This document shows, one piece after another, positions 16,073 through 23,818 of a stretch of 64,000 nucleotides of DNA. The translations under genes and the position numbers were made by a program. Every line of letters starts with the position of its first letter. The first letter of the stretch is position 1. Under the pieces are notes generated by a model, which was not told the origin of the DNA, did no database searches, and worked only from the letters and a program-made list of their open reading frames with translations. Location: contig JAEZCO010000024.1 in assembly GCA_023433505.1 (NCBI GenBank), forward strand, positions 1 to 64,000. The letters run 5' to 3'. Source of the DNA: Bacillota bacterium. Lineage in GTDB: Bacteria; Bacillota; Clostridia; Acetivibrionales; DTU013.

Positions 16073-16104
16073 AAAAAAAACATGGAGTCTTTTAAAACTC
16101 CATG
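16073..16104 (-). terminator. intrinsic terminator upstream of tsaD
   Basis: CATGGAGT (16081-16088) pairs perfectly with ACTCCATG (16097-16104), and on the minus strand the stem is followed by eight T. It ends transcription coming from the nuclease gene and the uppP remnant. Confidence 0.8.
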
Positions 16105-16205
16105 TCCCCAATAGGAGAAATGCTAATGTTCTTATAAATAATAACAGAATTCATTTCTAATTTATATAGTACTATGGTCCTGCCTTTTGCACAGCAGCCA
16201 TAGGT

Positions 16206-16370
16206 CTATGGCCCCACGCCGGGTGCGGCCTTGGCCGCACTCATAAGGATTGCAGGTATGAACATCAAAAAGGACAATTTCAAGGCGAACTCCCTGTTCA
16301 AGCCTCTTATCAGCGCTCCCGCAAGGGTCAGCCCCGACCGTGAAATTGCGGGCAGGAGGATTCCCCTTGG
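16206..16370 (-). pseudogene. uppP (bacA) remnant, C-terminal fragment
   Basis: One minus-strand frame with no usable start reads about 54 residues ending in TAG. They include AISRSGLTLAGALIRGLNRE and LSFLMFIPAILMSAAKAAPG, matching the conserved SRSG signature and following membrane segment of undecaprenyl-diphosphate phosphatase. The rest of the roughly 270-residue protein is missing: the homology stops at 16370, 13 bases before the end of the nuclease gene. This is a truncated relic, probably left by a deletion that joined it to the nuclease 3' end. Confidence 0.75.
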
Positions 16371-16382
16371 ATGGAGAGGGGG

Positions 16383-17027
16383 TCAGGAAGCTTCCTGGGT
16401 TTCCCAATACCTGGGTATGTAATTCCCGCCGCTATCTTTTACAAACGGCTGTTTTTTAGTATCCAGAGCCCACATACCCACCCTGTCTTGAATGGCCTGG
16501 CTCTGGAGTTTCAGAAAATATTCCCTGTATTTCTTATTTGGACTGACAAACTCAACCCTGGCATAGCCGTTCCTTACCAGCAGCGCATTGAGGTTGTCGC
16601 CGTTATCCATGATTATGTACGCCAGCAGACGTCCATATCTGTCCCGCAGGCCTTTTTCAAATACAAGCCGGACATTTTTATGAAGCGCCAGTTTTTTTGT
16701 TAATTTTGAAGCTTCCGGAGCATAGGGCTGCACATCCACACCCGCTTTTACACTTTCAGGTGTATCAATGCAAAGGAGCCTTACTTTATATTCCTTGTTC
16801 CGGAATTTGATTTCCAGGGTATCACCATCCGTGACATTACTGACATAGGCTTTGATGTACTTATGGGGGGCAAGGCCTTCCTTCAATTCCGCAAGACTAA
16901 AGGCGGACGTTTCTACGGGTATGAGCGAGCTGTTTGCACCAACGCCCGTACCTCCATTTGCAAAGTTAACGGCAATGTAACCAACCGCAGACAAGAAAAC
17001 AGCAAGCAGCGCTATATATTTTTTCAT
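16383..17027 (-). CDS. secreted thermonuclease-family nuclease
   Basis: A 214-residue staphylococcal-nuclease-like protein (calcium-dependent phosphodiesterase of DNA and RNA). I start it at ATG 17027 (MKKYIALLAVF) because GGGAGAAGGA precedes it; the longer reading from 17111 lacks one. Residues 1-25 are a signal peptide or membrane anchor. The SNase domain covers about 60-200, with VTDGDTLEIKF, VRLLCIDTPES (catalytic Arg and Asp), YAPEA, the second Arg/Glu region KGLRDRYGRLLAY and GYARVEFV. The C-terminus ends next to the uppP fragment. Confidence 0.92.
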   Translation of the reverse strand: MKKYIALLAVFLSAVGYIAVNFANGGTGVGANSSLIPVETSAFSLAELKEGLAPHKYIKAYVSNVTDGDTLEIKFRNKEYKVRLLCIDTPESVKAGVDVQPYAPEASKLTKKLALHKNVRLVFEKGLRDRYGRLLAYIIMDNGDNLNALLVRNGYARVEFVSPNKKYREYFLKLQSQAIQDRVGMWALDTKKQPFVKDSGGNYIPRYWETQEAS

Positions 17028-17336
17028 TCCTTCTCCCTTGAGATTTACTTTAACTAATTTTAGCACAAAGCGACTAAAAAGGACAGAATTTTTAGGAAAA
17101 TTAATCCACATTTATGATATTAATTACAATTCATACAATGCCAGGACAATAAGATCGTTTCCTCTGTCATGAGTCTTGTTAACTTTAAGCAAATCTATCA
17201 TTTGTTTAAAAGCGCTTAAATATTGCATTCTACGAAGTGACGAATCTTATAATATCCTTCGCTATACTCAAGATGATACATGGAAATAAAAAATGCGACA
17301 AGAGAGCAATCCCCTGCCGCACATTGTCATATGCTA
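17028..17336. other. gene-free region between lonB and nuclease
   Basis: No gene was seen in these 309 bases. They contain the lonB terminator (17288-17321), an AT-rich palindrome around AGCGCT at 17209-17214, and a degenerate inverted repeat near 17235-17275 (GAAGTGACGAATC / TATCCTTCGCTATACTC) resembling the common CATTCTGAGC-type intergenic repeats. Confidence 0.5.
17288..17321 (-). terminator. terminator of lonB
   Basis: On the minus strand TGCGGCAGGGGA pairs, with G-U pairs, to TCTCTTGTCGCA and is followed by TTTTTT. It begins 16 bases after the lonB stop and resembles the feo terminator in sequence. Confidence 0.7.
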
Positions 17337-19034
17337 TTAGAATCCTTTGTCCATACCTGCTGCAGAGGCGGCAATGACTGCCACTGCCGGTTTCTGCACA
17401 GGAACCTCTTCGTTCCTGCCGATTTTTGCATCAAAGGCCAGTTCAAGCACCTGGACAATATCGTCCACTGCGATGACTTCCAGCCCCATGTCGCCAAAGG
17501 TTTCCTGCCAGTTCTCGCCCGGCACCAGTACTTTGTTGATTCCGGCCAGCCTGGCAGCCTCCACCTTGGCGGCGACTCCTCCCACAGGCTTTACCTTGCC
17601 CCGGATGGAAAGCTCACCGGTCATGGCAATATTGCTGCTTACGGGAAGATTCTTTATGGCCGAATATACTGCGACTGCGATTGCAATTCCTGCAGACGGC
17701 CCGTCTATGGGTATTCCGCCCGGGAAATTCATATGGATGTCATATTCTCTTACGTCCACATCCAGAAATCTTTTCAGTACGGTCAGCACATTTTCAACGG
17801 AAGCTCTGGCCGAACTGGCCCGTTTTAATTTGTGCCCGCGGTTGTCTATTTCTTCTTCGTCAACGATACCTGTGACCTTTATTGTGCCTTTGCCTGTAGA
17901 GACCTTATAGGCCGATACCTCTATGTCAATAACCATTCCTGTGCTGTTTCCGAATACGGCAAGACCATTGATGCAGCCCACCCTTTGCTCGCTGGAACAG
18001 ATTTTTTTATCAATGCGGGGACTGTAGTGACCGAATTCGACGACCCATTCAATGTCCTTCCGGGAGATTCTGTTCCGGCCTTCGACCTGTACCACGCCGC
18101 CCGCTATCTGAACGATATTTACCGCGTCCCTGCCATTCTGGGCATACCTGGCGATGAGCCCCTCCGTGCCGTCTTCAATTTTAAAGCCTCCCCTGGCTGC
18201 CGCATTTCTGGCAATAATGGACACTTCCTCCCCCAGAAGAGGTCTGAAGTAAACCTCCACGCACCTGGACCTCAGGGCGGGGGGCAGCTCCTCCGGGGAC
18301 CTTGTAGTAGCGCCGACAAGCCTGAAATCCGCTGGAAGCCCTTTCTGGAAAATCTCATGGATATGAAGGGGGATATTTCCGTCCTCAGAGCTGTAATAAG
18401 CGCTTTCAAGGAAAACCTTCCTGTCCTCAAGCACCTTTAAAAGCTTGTTCATCTGAACAGGATGCAGCTCTCCGATCTCATCAATAAAGAGAATCCCGCC
18501 GTGGGCTTTTGTCACGGCACCCGGCTTGGGCTGAGGAATTCCGGCCACGCCGTAAGCTCCCGCGCCCTGATAAATGGGATCGTGAACGGAGCCGATCAAC
18601 GGGTCCGCTATGCCTCTTTCGTCAAAGCGCAGAATGGTGGCATCCACCTCAACAAACTTTGCTTCTTTCCGGAAAGGTGAGATGGGCACGTGCCTGGCTT
18701 CTTCAAGAATTACCCTGGCCGCCGCCGTTTTTCCGATTCCGGGAGGCCCGTAGATGATTACATGCTGCGGATTAGGTCCGCACAAGGCCGCACGCAAGGC
18801 CTTGAGCCCCTGCTCCTGGCCTACGATATCCTGCAGGGTCGCAGGACGGGTCTTTTCCGCGAGGGGCTCGGTAAGCTTGATTTCCTTTAGACGCCGCAGC
18901 TTCTCCAGTTCCTTGCGGGACTCCTTTTCAATGGCGCTTTTATTCCCCTGCTGCGATTTCAGCAGGTTTAAAAAGTACAAACCGATAATAATTGAAAAGA
19001 AAAATTGTATTATAAGAAAGGTGTTGGTTAACAT
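17337..19034 (-). CDS. lonB: ATP-dependent protease LonB (sporulation type)
   Basis: A 565-residue Lon-like AAA+ protease of the B. subtilis LonB type, short and membrane-anchored, lacking the large N-terminal Lon domain. Residues 1-22 are a transmembrane helix (LIIQFFFSIIIGLYFL). The AAA+ domain has Walker A GPPGIGKTAAA and Walker B ILFIDEIGEL. The C-terminal protease domain has the catalytic Ser in DGPSAGIAIA and Lys in GGVAAKVEAARLAG. LonB is a forespore protein in Bacillus; its presence supports a spore former. ATG 19034 is chosen because GGGAGGAA precedes it. In Clostridia lonB commonly sits beside clpX, but here it is more than 19 kb away. Confidence 0.94.
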   Translation of the reverse strand: MLTNTFLIIQFFFSIIIGLYFLNLLKSQQGNKSAIEKESRKELEKLRRLKEIKLTEPLAEKTRPATLQDIVGQEQGLKALRAALCGPNPQHVIIYGPPGIGKTAAARVILEEARHVPISPFRKEAKFVEVDATILRFDERGIADPLIGSVHDPIYQGAGAYGVAGIPQPKPGAVTKAHGGILFIDEIGELHPVQMNKLLKVLEDRKVFLESAYYSSEDGNIPLHIHEIFQKGLPADFRLVGATTRSPEELPPALRSRCVEVYFRPLLGEEVSIIARNAAARGGFKIEDGTEGLIARYAQNGRDAVNIVQIAGGVVQVEGRNRISRKDIEWVVEFGHYSPRIDKKICSSEQRVGCINGLAVFGNSTGMVIDIEVSAYKVSTGKGTIKVTGIVDEEEIDNRGHKLKRASSARASVENVLTVLKRFLDVDVREYDIHMNFPGGIPIDGPSAGIAIAVAVYSAIKNLPVSSNIAMTGELSIRGKVKPVGGVAAKVEAARLAGINKVLVPGENWQETFGDMGLEVIAVDDIVQVLELAFDAKIGRNEEVPVQKPAVAVIAASAAGMDKGF

Positions 19035-19104
19035 TCCATTTCCTCCCATGCATTCATAGTTTCACGGGATATAGTATTGACAGCCTGTGCAAACTTTATC
19101 CTAA

Positions 19105-19198
19105 GCACAGGTGAAAATATAACTTACGCTAAAATTTGTTCACATGCAGTCCTGGTGCGCCGGCAGTTGCAGAAAAAGTGCAAGTAAATATTTTCACT
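19105..19198. repeat. inverted-repeat element, family D, copy 1
   Basis: Terminal arms GTGAAAATAT (19111-19120) and ATATTTTCAC (19188-19197) enclose a core with ATGCAGTCCT and TTGCAGAAAAAG. The second copy is at 21624-21725. No ORF. Confidence 0.6.
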
Positions 19199-19213
19199 CT
19201 TAAAAACAATATG

Positions 19214-19238
19214 GAAAAAAGCAGATTGAAAATCAATC
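19214..19238 (-). terminator. terminator of the catabolic operon
   Basis: GATTGA-AAA-TCAATC followed on the minus strand by a T-run, 41 bases after the creatininase-family stop. It marks the end of the six-gene operon that begins at 27692. Confidence 0.65.
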
Positions 19239-19278
19239 CGGCGGTTTTACAAGTCTGACAGCCTTGCCGCATCCGTTT

Positions 19279-20010
19279 TTATAACGGCCTGCCGGAAGCT
19301 GCAAAATAATCGAAGGTCTGCGAAACATAGTCCACGCCGCATTTTACAATAAAATTGAAAATATCCTCTCCTTTTTTTGCCGAGGCCAGGCTGGGCATCC
19401 CCCAGACGCCGTTTTTGCTGTAGTTTAATATGGAATCGTAATTCAAGAACTCTCTCGTAACAGACGGAATGCAGTCCTCAATCTTTTCTTTTCTCACCAG
19501 CTCGGGATGCAAATACAACATGAGGGACGTCTCGTATTCGCAGGCATGGAGGTTGTCTGCGGATTCCAGCAGCTTTTTCTCCAGCAGTTGCGAAAAGAAT
19601 TTCTCAAAATCCAATAGAATGACCTTGATGTCCGTATTCATCGCATTAAGCTCCCTCACCGCAGGACCCAGTGCAAAATTACCTCCGTGCCCGTTCACGA
19701 GGACAATTTTTTTAAAGCCCTGGGCTTTTAAACAGATTACTATGTCGGTAATCACATTCATAAAGGTTGCAGGCCTGATCCACACGCTTCCCTTCTTCCC
19801 CCGGTGCTCCATGCAAGTGGAAATGGGAAGCGCCGGAAGCAGGAAAGCATCCAGTTCCTGCGCCACCTTTTCTCCAAAGGCGGATGCAATCAGGAAATCC
19901 GTTGCTATGGGAAGGTGAGGACCGTGCTGCTCTGTAGAGCCGATAGGCAGGACCGCAATACCCGCGTTCCCTTGATCAATTTCATCGGCAGTAGAGTTAT
20001 ACCAATACAT
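19279..20010 (-). CDS. creatininase-family amidohydrolase
   Basis: A 243-residue member of the creatininase superfamily. The N-terminal signature PIGSTEQHGPHLPIATD carries the metal-binding Glu, His and Asp, and VNGHGGN and the later CEYETSLMLYLHPELV complete the di-metal site. Relatives hydrolyse creatinine, 2-amino-5-formylamino pyrimidinones or peptide precursors, so the substrate cannot be read from sequence. AAAGGAGG precedes the start. It is the last gene of the TetR-linked operon; a cyclic-amide hydrolase next to a dihydropyrimidine-dehydrogenase-like gene hints at ring opening of a nitrogen heterocycle, which is inference. Confidence 0.88.
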   Translation of the reverse strand: MYWYNSTADEIDQGNAGIAVLPIGSTEQHGPHLPIATDFLIASAFGEKVAQELDAFLLPALPISTCMEHRGKKGSVWIRPATFMNVITDIVICLKAQGFKKIVLVNGHGGNFALGPAVRELNAMNTDIKVILLDFEKFFSQLLEKKLLESADNLHACEYETSLMLYLHPELVRKEKIEDCIPSVTREFLNYDSILNYSKNGVWGMPSLASAKKGEDIFNFIVKCGVDYVSQTFDYFAASGRPL

Positions 20011-20056
20011 AAAAAGCCTCCTTTACCCTGATTGATAAATTTTTTATCCTATGGCA

Positions 20057-21559
20057 TTAGTAAATTTTTCCGTAAATTTCTTTGTATTGCTTGTAGCACT
20101 CCCTGTAAGCGCTATTATTGCCTTCGTCCGGCTTTATTAGCTTCTGCGGCTGCATACATTCCAGACGGGAGCCGAAGCTTTCCAGGGCGCCCGTACTTAC
20201 CATGGCAATGCAGGCGGCTCCAAAGACAGCAGCTTCAGGCACTCCTGCCACAGCAATTTCCCTGTTGAAAATATCCGCCTGCATCTGCAGCCAGAGATCC
20301 GATTTGACATAGCCTCCGTTGGCTATGATTCTGGCAGGCTTCCGGTCCATGCTCTCGATGGCTTCAAAAACCGAAAACATCCGGTACATGACGCCTTCCA
20401 TGGCAGCGCGTATGAAATGCTTTCTTCCATGCATGAGCCTTAAGCCATGAAGCGTCCCGCGCGCATTGGCGTTCCAGTTGGGAGACCTTTCTCCGGTCAG
20501 AAACGGCAAAAACACCAGTCCGTCACAGCCTGGCCTGATTTCCGCCGCATAGCGGTCAAACAGCTCATAAATGCTTGCAACTCCCGCAGCATCAGCCTCA
20601 AATTCATATTGCTTCCGGTACTCGTCCCTAAGCCATTTCAGTACGATCCCCCCATTGTTTATGGCGCCGCCTGCCACCCAGGTGTCTTTGGTAAAGCAGT
20701 AGCACCAGGTGCGCTGTCTGGAATCAAGGAGCGGGGTATCCACTGCGATCCTGAGAGCGCCGCTTGTACCGATGGTACATGACATGGAAATATCGTCAAC
20801 TACTCCGCAGCCGTAATTTGCAAGCATGCCGTCACCGGAGCCGATGATGACAGGCGTTTCGCACAATATTCCCATCGCCCCGGCATACTCGGGCTTCATA
20901 CCTTTCAGGATGCGGGTGCATTCCACCGGCTGGCCGAACCTGTCACTGCCGACGCCGATAACCTCTTTCAGAATCGTATCATCCCACCGGAAACTATGTA
21001 TATTAAAGCACGCGGTGGTTGATGCGTCGGTGATATCGATAAATAATTCACCGAATAATTTGAAAAGGATATACTCCTTAACCGATACAAACTTTGCAGC
21101 TTTGGCAAATATATCCGGATGTTTTTCCTTCAGCCACAGAATTTTGCTCAAGGGATACATGGGATGCTGGACTCTGCAGCCGGTAAAGTTGTATAGCTGC
21201 AGGCAGTCATATTTGCCGCCGATGTCCTCTGCCTGGGGATTGGACCTTAAGTCGGCCCAGGTGATAACATTCGTGAGCTTTTCTCCGGCTGCATCCAGCG
21301 CCATAAAACTGAATAGCTGGGTACTGAGCCCGATACCCTCCAGTTCGTCGGACCTTATCCCCGCAATTTCAATGGACCTTCTGACCACACTGACCAGGGA
21401 ATTAAGAACAACCTCCGGGTCCAACTCCGCCATATCATTTTCCGTGCATAGCATGGGATATTCAACATGGTCAAGGCTTAATTGCAGGCCTTTCCTGTCA
21501 AAAATGGCAGCTCTCACTCCGGAGGTCCCTATATCAATACCCATAAACACTTGCGCCAT
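20057..21559 (-). CDS. FGGY-family carbohydrate kinase
   Basis: A 500-residue sugar kinase with the N-terminal phosphate-binding MGIDIGTSGVRAAIFD, the substrate-region VITWADLR, the FGGY signature area FLPFLTGERSPNWN and the C-terminal IANGGYVKSDLWLQMQADI with adenosine-binding motif. It most resembles xylulokinase/gluconokinase-like members; the sugar is not identifiable. It would phosphorylate a ketose or sugar acid with ATP. It lies between an SDR dehydrogenase and the creatininase-family gene; the start has only a weak ribosome binding site and follows repeat element D. Confidence 0.92.
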   Translation of the reverse strand: MAQVFMGIDIGTSGVRAAIFDRKGLQLSLDHVEYPMLCTENDMAELDPEVVLNSLVSVVRRSIEIAGIRSDELEGIGLSTQLFSFMALDAAGEKLTNVITWADLRSNPQAEDIGGKYDCLQLYNFTGCRVQHPMYPLSKILWLKEKHPDIFAKAAKFVSVKEYILFKLFGELFIDITDASTTACFNIHSFRWDDTILKEVIGVGSDRFGQPVECTRILKGMKPEYAGAMGILCETPVIIGSGDGMLANYGCGVVDDISMSCTIGTSGALRIAVDTPLLDSRQRTWCYCFTKDTWVAGGAINNGGIVLKWLRDEYRKQYEFEADAAGVASIYELFDRYAAEIRPGCDGLVFLPFLTGERSPNWNANARGTLHGLRLMHGRKHFIRAAMEGVMYRMFSVFEAIESMDRKPARIIANGGYVKSDLWLQMQADIFNREIAVAGVPEAAVFGAACIAMVSTGALESFGSRLECMQPQKLIKPDEGNNSAYRECYKQYKEIYGKIY

Positions 21560-21623
21560 AGTAAATACCAGCTTTCTTCCGAAAACAGGATGTTTCCCCT
21601 GTGTTCCGCGTTATAATCATAAA

Positions 21624-21725
21624 GCACCGGTGAAAATAGTAAACTAAAATTTTCTGCAAATGCAGTCCTTGAGCGACGGGGCCGGCCGCTCAGGTAACCT
21701 GCATTTGCAGAAAAAGAGTATACGA
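21624..21725. repeat. inverted-repeat element, family D, copy 2
   Basis: Related to 19105-19198 from GCACCGGTGAAAATA onward. Its core is a strong nested hairpin: 16-base arms TTTTCTGCAAATGCAG (21650-21665) and its exact inverse (21699-21714), with inner TGAGCG / CGCTCA arms. It fills the SDR-kinase gap and could also attenuate transcription within the operon. Confidence 0.7.
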
Positions 21726-21739
21726 ATGGTATAGTGTTC

Positions 21740-22561
21740 CTAAATCCCTGAAAAAGCTGAAAAACCGCCGTCTACGGGGACTGTAATTCCCGTTACAAAC
21801 CTTGCCGCGTCGGATGCCAGCCAGAGCAATGTGCCGATGAGGTCCTGGGGATTTCCATACCTGCCCATGGGCGTGTGTTCTATGATCAGCCTTCCTCTAT
21901 TGGTCAGCTCGCCCGTTTCGGCATCGGTGAGCAGATATCTGTTCTGATCTGTCAGGAAGAATCCCGGGGCAATGGCGTTTACCCTTATTTTATCTCCATA
22001 GGCCTGTGCAAGATAAACCGACAGCCATTGGGTGAAATTGCTGACCGCAGCCTTCGCAGCCGAATAACCCGGAGTTCTGGTCAGTGGTCTGTAATAGTTC
22101 ATGGAGGATATGTTGATGATGGACCCGCCCTTTTCACTTTCGGCCATCTCGCGTCCGAATACCTGGCAGGGCAGCATTGCACCCGCCATGAGGTTTAAGT
22201 TCACCACTTTTTCCAGTGCTTCCCTGGGAACGTCGAAATAAGTTACCGTATCCGATGTGGATGCATCCTTCATATTGCCGCCTACGGCATTTACAAGGAT
22301 GTCCATGCTGCCGAAATCATTTTTAACCCCTGCACAGGCTTTTCCCAGCGATTCGTATTCCATGGCATTCATCGCATAGCCTTTAGCCTTAACTCCGTAC
22401 TTTTCCAGTCCTCCGGCGATATTTACCGCCGTCTCCTCTTTAAGGTCGCATATGGCAATATTTGCACCTGCGGCCGCCAGTCCCTCGGCCATAGAAGCGC
22501 CAAGAATCCCGCCTCCGCCCAGGATCACCGCATTTTTTCCCTGAATATCAAACAAGTTCAT
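21740..22561 (-). CDS. SDR-family oxidoreductase (mannonate-oxidoreductase-like)
   Basis: A 273-residue short-chain dehydrogenase. The NAD(P) motif is GGGGILGASMAEGLAAAG; VNAVGGN is the structural Asn motif; the catalytic Tyr-Lys is in PGYSAAKAAV with the Ser in INISSMNYY. The insertion around MKDASTSDTV and the C-terminal VPVDGGFSAFSGI resemble the SDR-type D-mannonate/gluconate oxidoreductases. It would interconvert a keto and hydroxyl group of a sugar acid. A good ribosome binding site (AAAGGGGAG) precedes it. It is mid-operon after a 287-base gap filled with repeats. Confidence 0.9.
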   Translation of the reverse strand: MNLFDIQGKNAVILGGGGILGASMAEGLAAAGANIAICDLKEETAVNIAGGLEKYGVKAKGYAMNAMEYESLGKACAGVKNDFGSMDILVNAVGGNMKDASTSDTVTYFDVPREALEKVVNLNLMAGAMLPCQVFGREMAESEKGGSIINISSMNYYRPLTRTPGYSAAKAAVSNFTQWLSVYLAQAYGDKIRVNAIAPGFFLTDQNRYLLTDAETGELTNRGRLIIEHTPMGRYGNPQDLIGTLLWLASDAARFVTGITVPVDGGFSAFSGI

Positions 22562-22584
22562 TCCTTTATTCTCCCCTTTCGTTT

Positions 22585-22769
22585 TTCAATGGGGGCATAC
22601 CCCCATACCCCCTCGCTGCGGGCGAAATGAATTCGCCCTGCGCTACACTTCGTGCGCCACGCCTATACGTGGCGTTTGAACAACGTCTCTTGGACATTGC
22701 AACATACTACTGACAGCATTTTCAATCGGTAGCCCCACCTTGGAGAAGGGGGACTGTGACGTTGTTCAA
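22585..22769. repeat. composite repeat with family B element, copy 1
   Basis: A GC-rich unit (CAATGGGGGCATACCCCCAT, then CCCTCGCTGCGGGCGAAATG) is followed by a 94-bp element (22676-22769) with perfect 12-base terminal inverted repeats TTGAACAACGTC / GACGTTGTTCAA. The first unit recurs at 22770-22848 and partly at 26548-26590; the 94-bp element recurs at 34905-35001. Confidence 0.75.
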
Positions 22770-22879
22770 TTTTCAATTGGGGCATACCCCATACCCCCTC
22801 GCTGCGGGCGAAATGAATTCGCCCTGCGCTACACTCGTCAACCCCTCCTTAGAGGAGGGGAGCTGTGACGTTGTTCAAC
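22770..22879. repeat. composite repeat, tandem partial copy
   Basis: A second GGGGCATACCCCAT unit runs straight into the right end of a family B element (hairpin CCCCTCC-TTA-GAGGAGGGG, then GACGTTGTTCAA at 22868-22879) without its left end. Bases 22849-22879 encode the C-terminus and stop of the upstream dehydrogenase. Confidence 0.7.
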
Positions 22880-23802
22880 ATTTCAATAAGATTCACTGCT
22901 GACTGCACAGCCATTTTTTCCACTGCTTCCACTGTAAAACCGCCAACATGGGAGGTCAGGATAAAGTTATCCAGGGAAAGCAGCTTGTGATCTCCCGGCG
23001 GCTCTTTTGAAAAGACATCCTCCGCCGCACCGGCGATAATTCCCCAGGCCAAAGCATCATACAAAGCATCCTCATCCACCAGTTCCCCTCTGGATGTGTT
23101 TACGAGATAAGCCGTCTTCTTCATGGTCGCCAGCGAATCTTTGTTGATGATGTGTCTTGTCTCCTCTGTCAGAGGAAGGTGAAGTGTGAGGAAATCCGCT
23201 TCCCTGATTATTTCCTCCAGCCCGCACACTTTGGCGGAATACTTCTGCAAGTACTCATTTCCTTCATCGATATAGGGATCATATACAAAAATCTTCATTC
23301 CGATCCCGTAAGCCATCCTTGCTACTTCCTTCCCGATATTTCCAAAGCCTACAATCCCCACTGTTTTTCCTGTCAGCTCCACGCCTTTTACCCTATCCCA
23401 CTTCCCGGTTTTTGTGATTCCGGATATGACGGGTATGCTCCTTGCCATGGAGAAGAAAAGTCCTATGGCAAGCTCGGCCACGGAAACCGCATTGGTCCCT
23501 GCCGCCCGGTCTACTTTTATCCCCAGGCTTTTTGCAGCATCCAGGTCAATATTGTCCAATCCGGCGCCATACTTGGAGACAGCCTTCAGCTGCTTCGCGC
23601 TTTTTAAAACCGCCTCCGTCAATGGGTCGATCCCGACGATAATCCCGTCAACGTCCCGGCAGTAAGTCATCAAAAGGGCTTCGTCCATAGTCTTTCCCGT
23701 TTTGTTTTCAACGATCTCGAAGCCTGCGTCCTTCAAAAGCTTATAGGGAACGTCCCCCGCCTGAGAAAAGGATTTTGGGGTAATTAGAATTTTTTTTCTC
23801 AT
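22849..23802 (-). CDS. D-2-hydroxyacid dehydrogenase (phosphoglycerate dehydrogenase-like)
   Basis: A 317-residue NAD-dependent 2-hydroxyacid dehydrogenase. The nucleotide-binding motif is GIVGFGNIGKEVARMAYGIG; the catalytic Arg is in VNTSRGELVDE, the Glu in AAEDVFSKEPP, and the His in ILTSHVGGFT. The SerA ACT domain is absent, so this is a catabolic relative rather than the serine-pathway enzyme. The last residues NVTAPLL and the stop lie inside a repeat element, suggesting the native end was replaced. GGGAGG precedes the start, and the gap to the upstream fusion gene is only 16 bases. Confidence 0.92.
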   Translation of the reverse strand: MRKKILITPKSFSQAGDVPYKLLKDAGFEIVENKTGKTMDEALLMTYCRDVDGIIVGIDPLTEAVLKSAKQLKAVSKYGAGLDNIDLDAAKSLGIKVDRAAGTNAVSVAELAIGLFFSMARSIPVISGITKTGKWDRVKGVELTGKTVGIVGFGNIGKEVARMAYGIGMKIFVYDPYIDEGNEYLQKYSAKVCGLEEIIREADFLTLHLPLTEETRHIINKDSLATMKKTAYLVNTSRGELVDEDALYDALAWGIIAGAAEDVFSKEPPGDHKLLSLDNFILTSHVGGFTVEAVEKMAVQSAVNLIEMLNNVTAPLL

Positions 23803-23818
23803 ATAACCTCCCGGTGAA

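Noticed and set aside
16162..16422. Two ORFs on opposite strands (81 and 63 codons) between tsaD and the nuclease
   Set aside because: Neither matches anything; the meaningful frame here is the third minus-strand one that encodes the UppP fragment.
22585..22879. Possible CRISPR array in the repeat-rich gap
   Set aside because: There are only one and a half repeat units, they are longer than 90 bases and have terminal inverted repeats. No cas gene is present.
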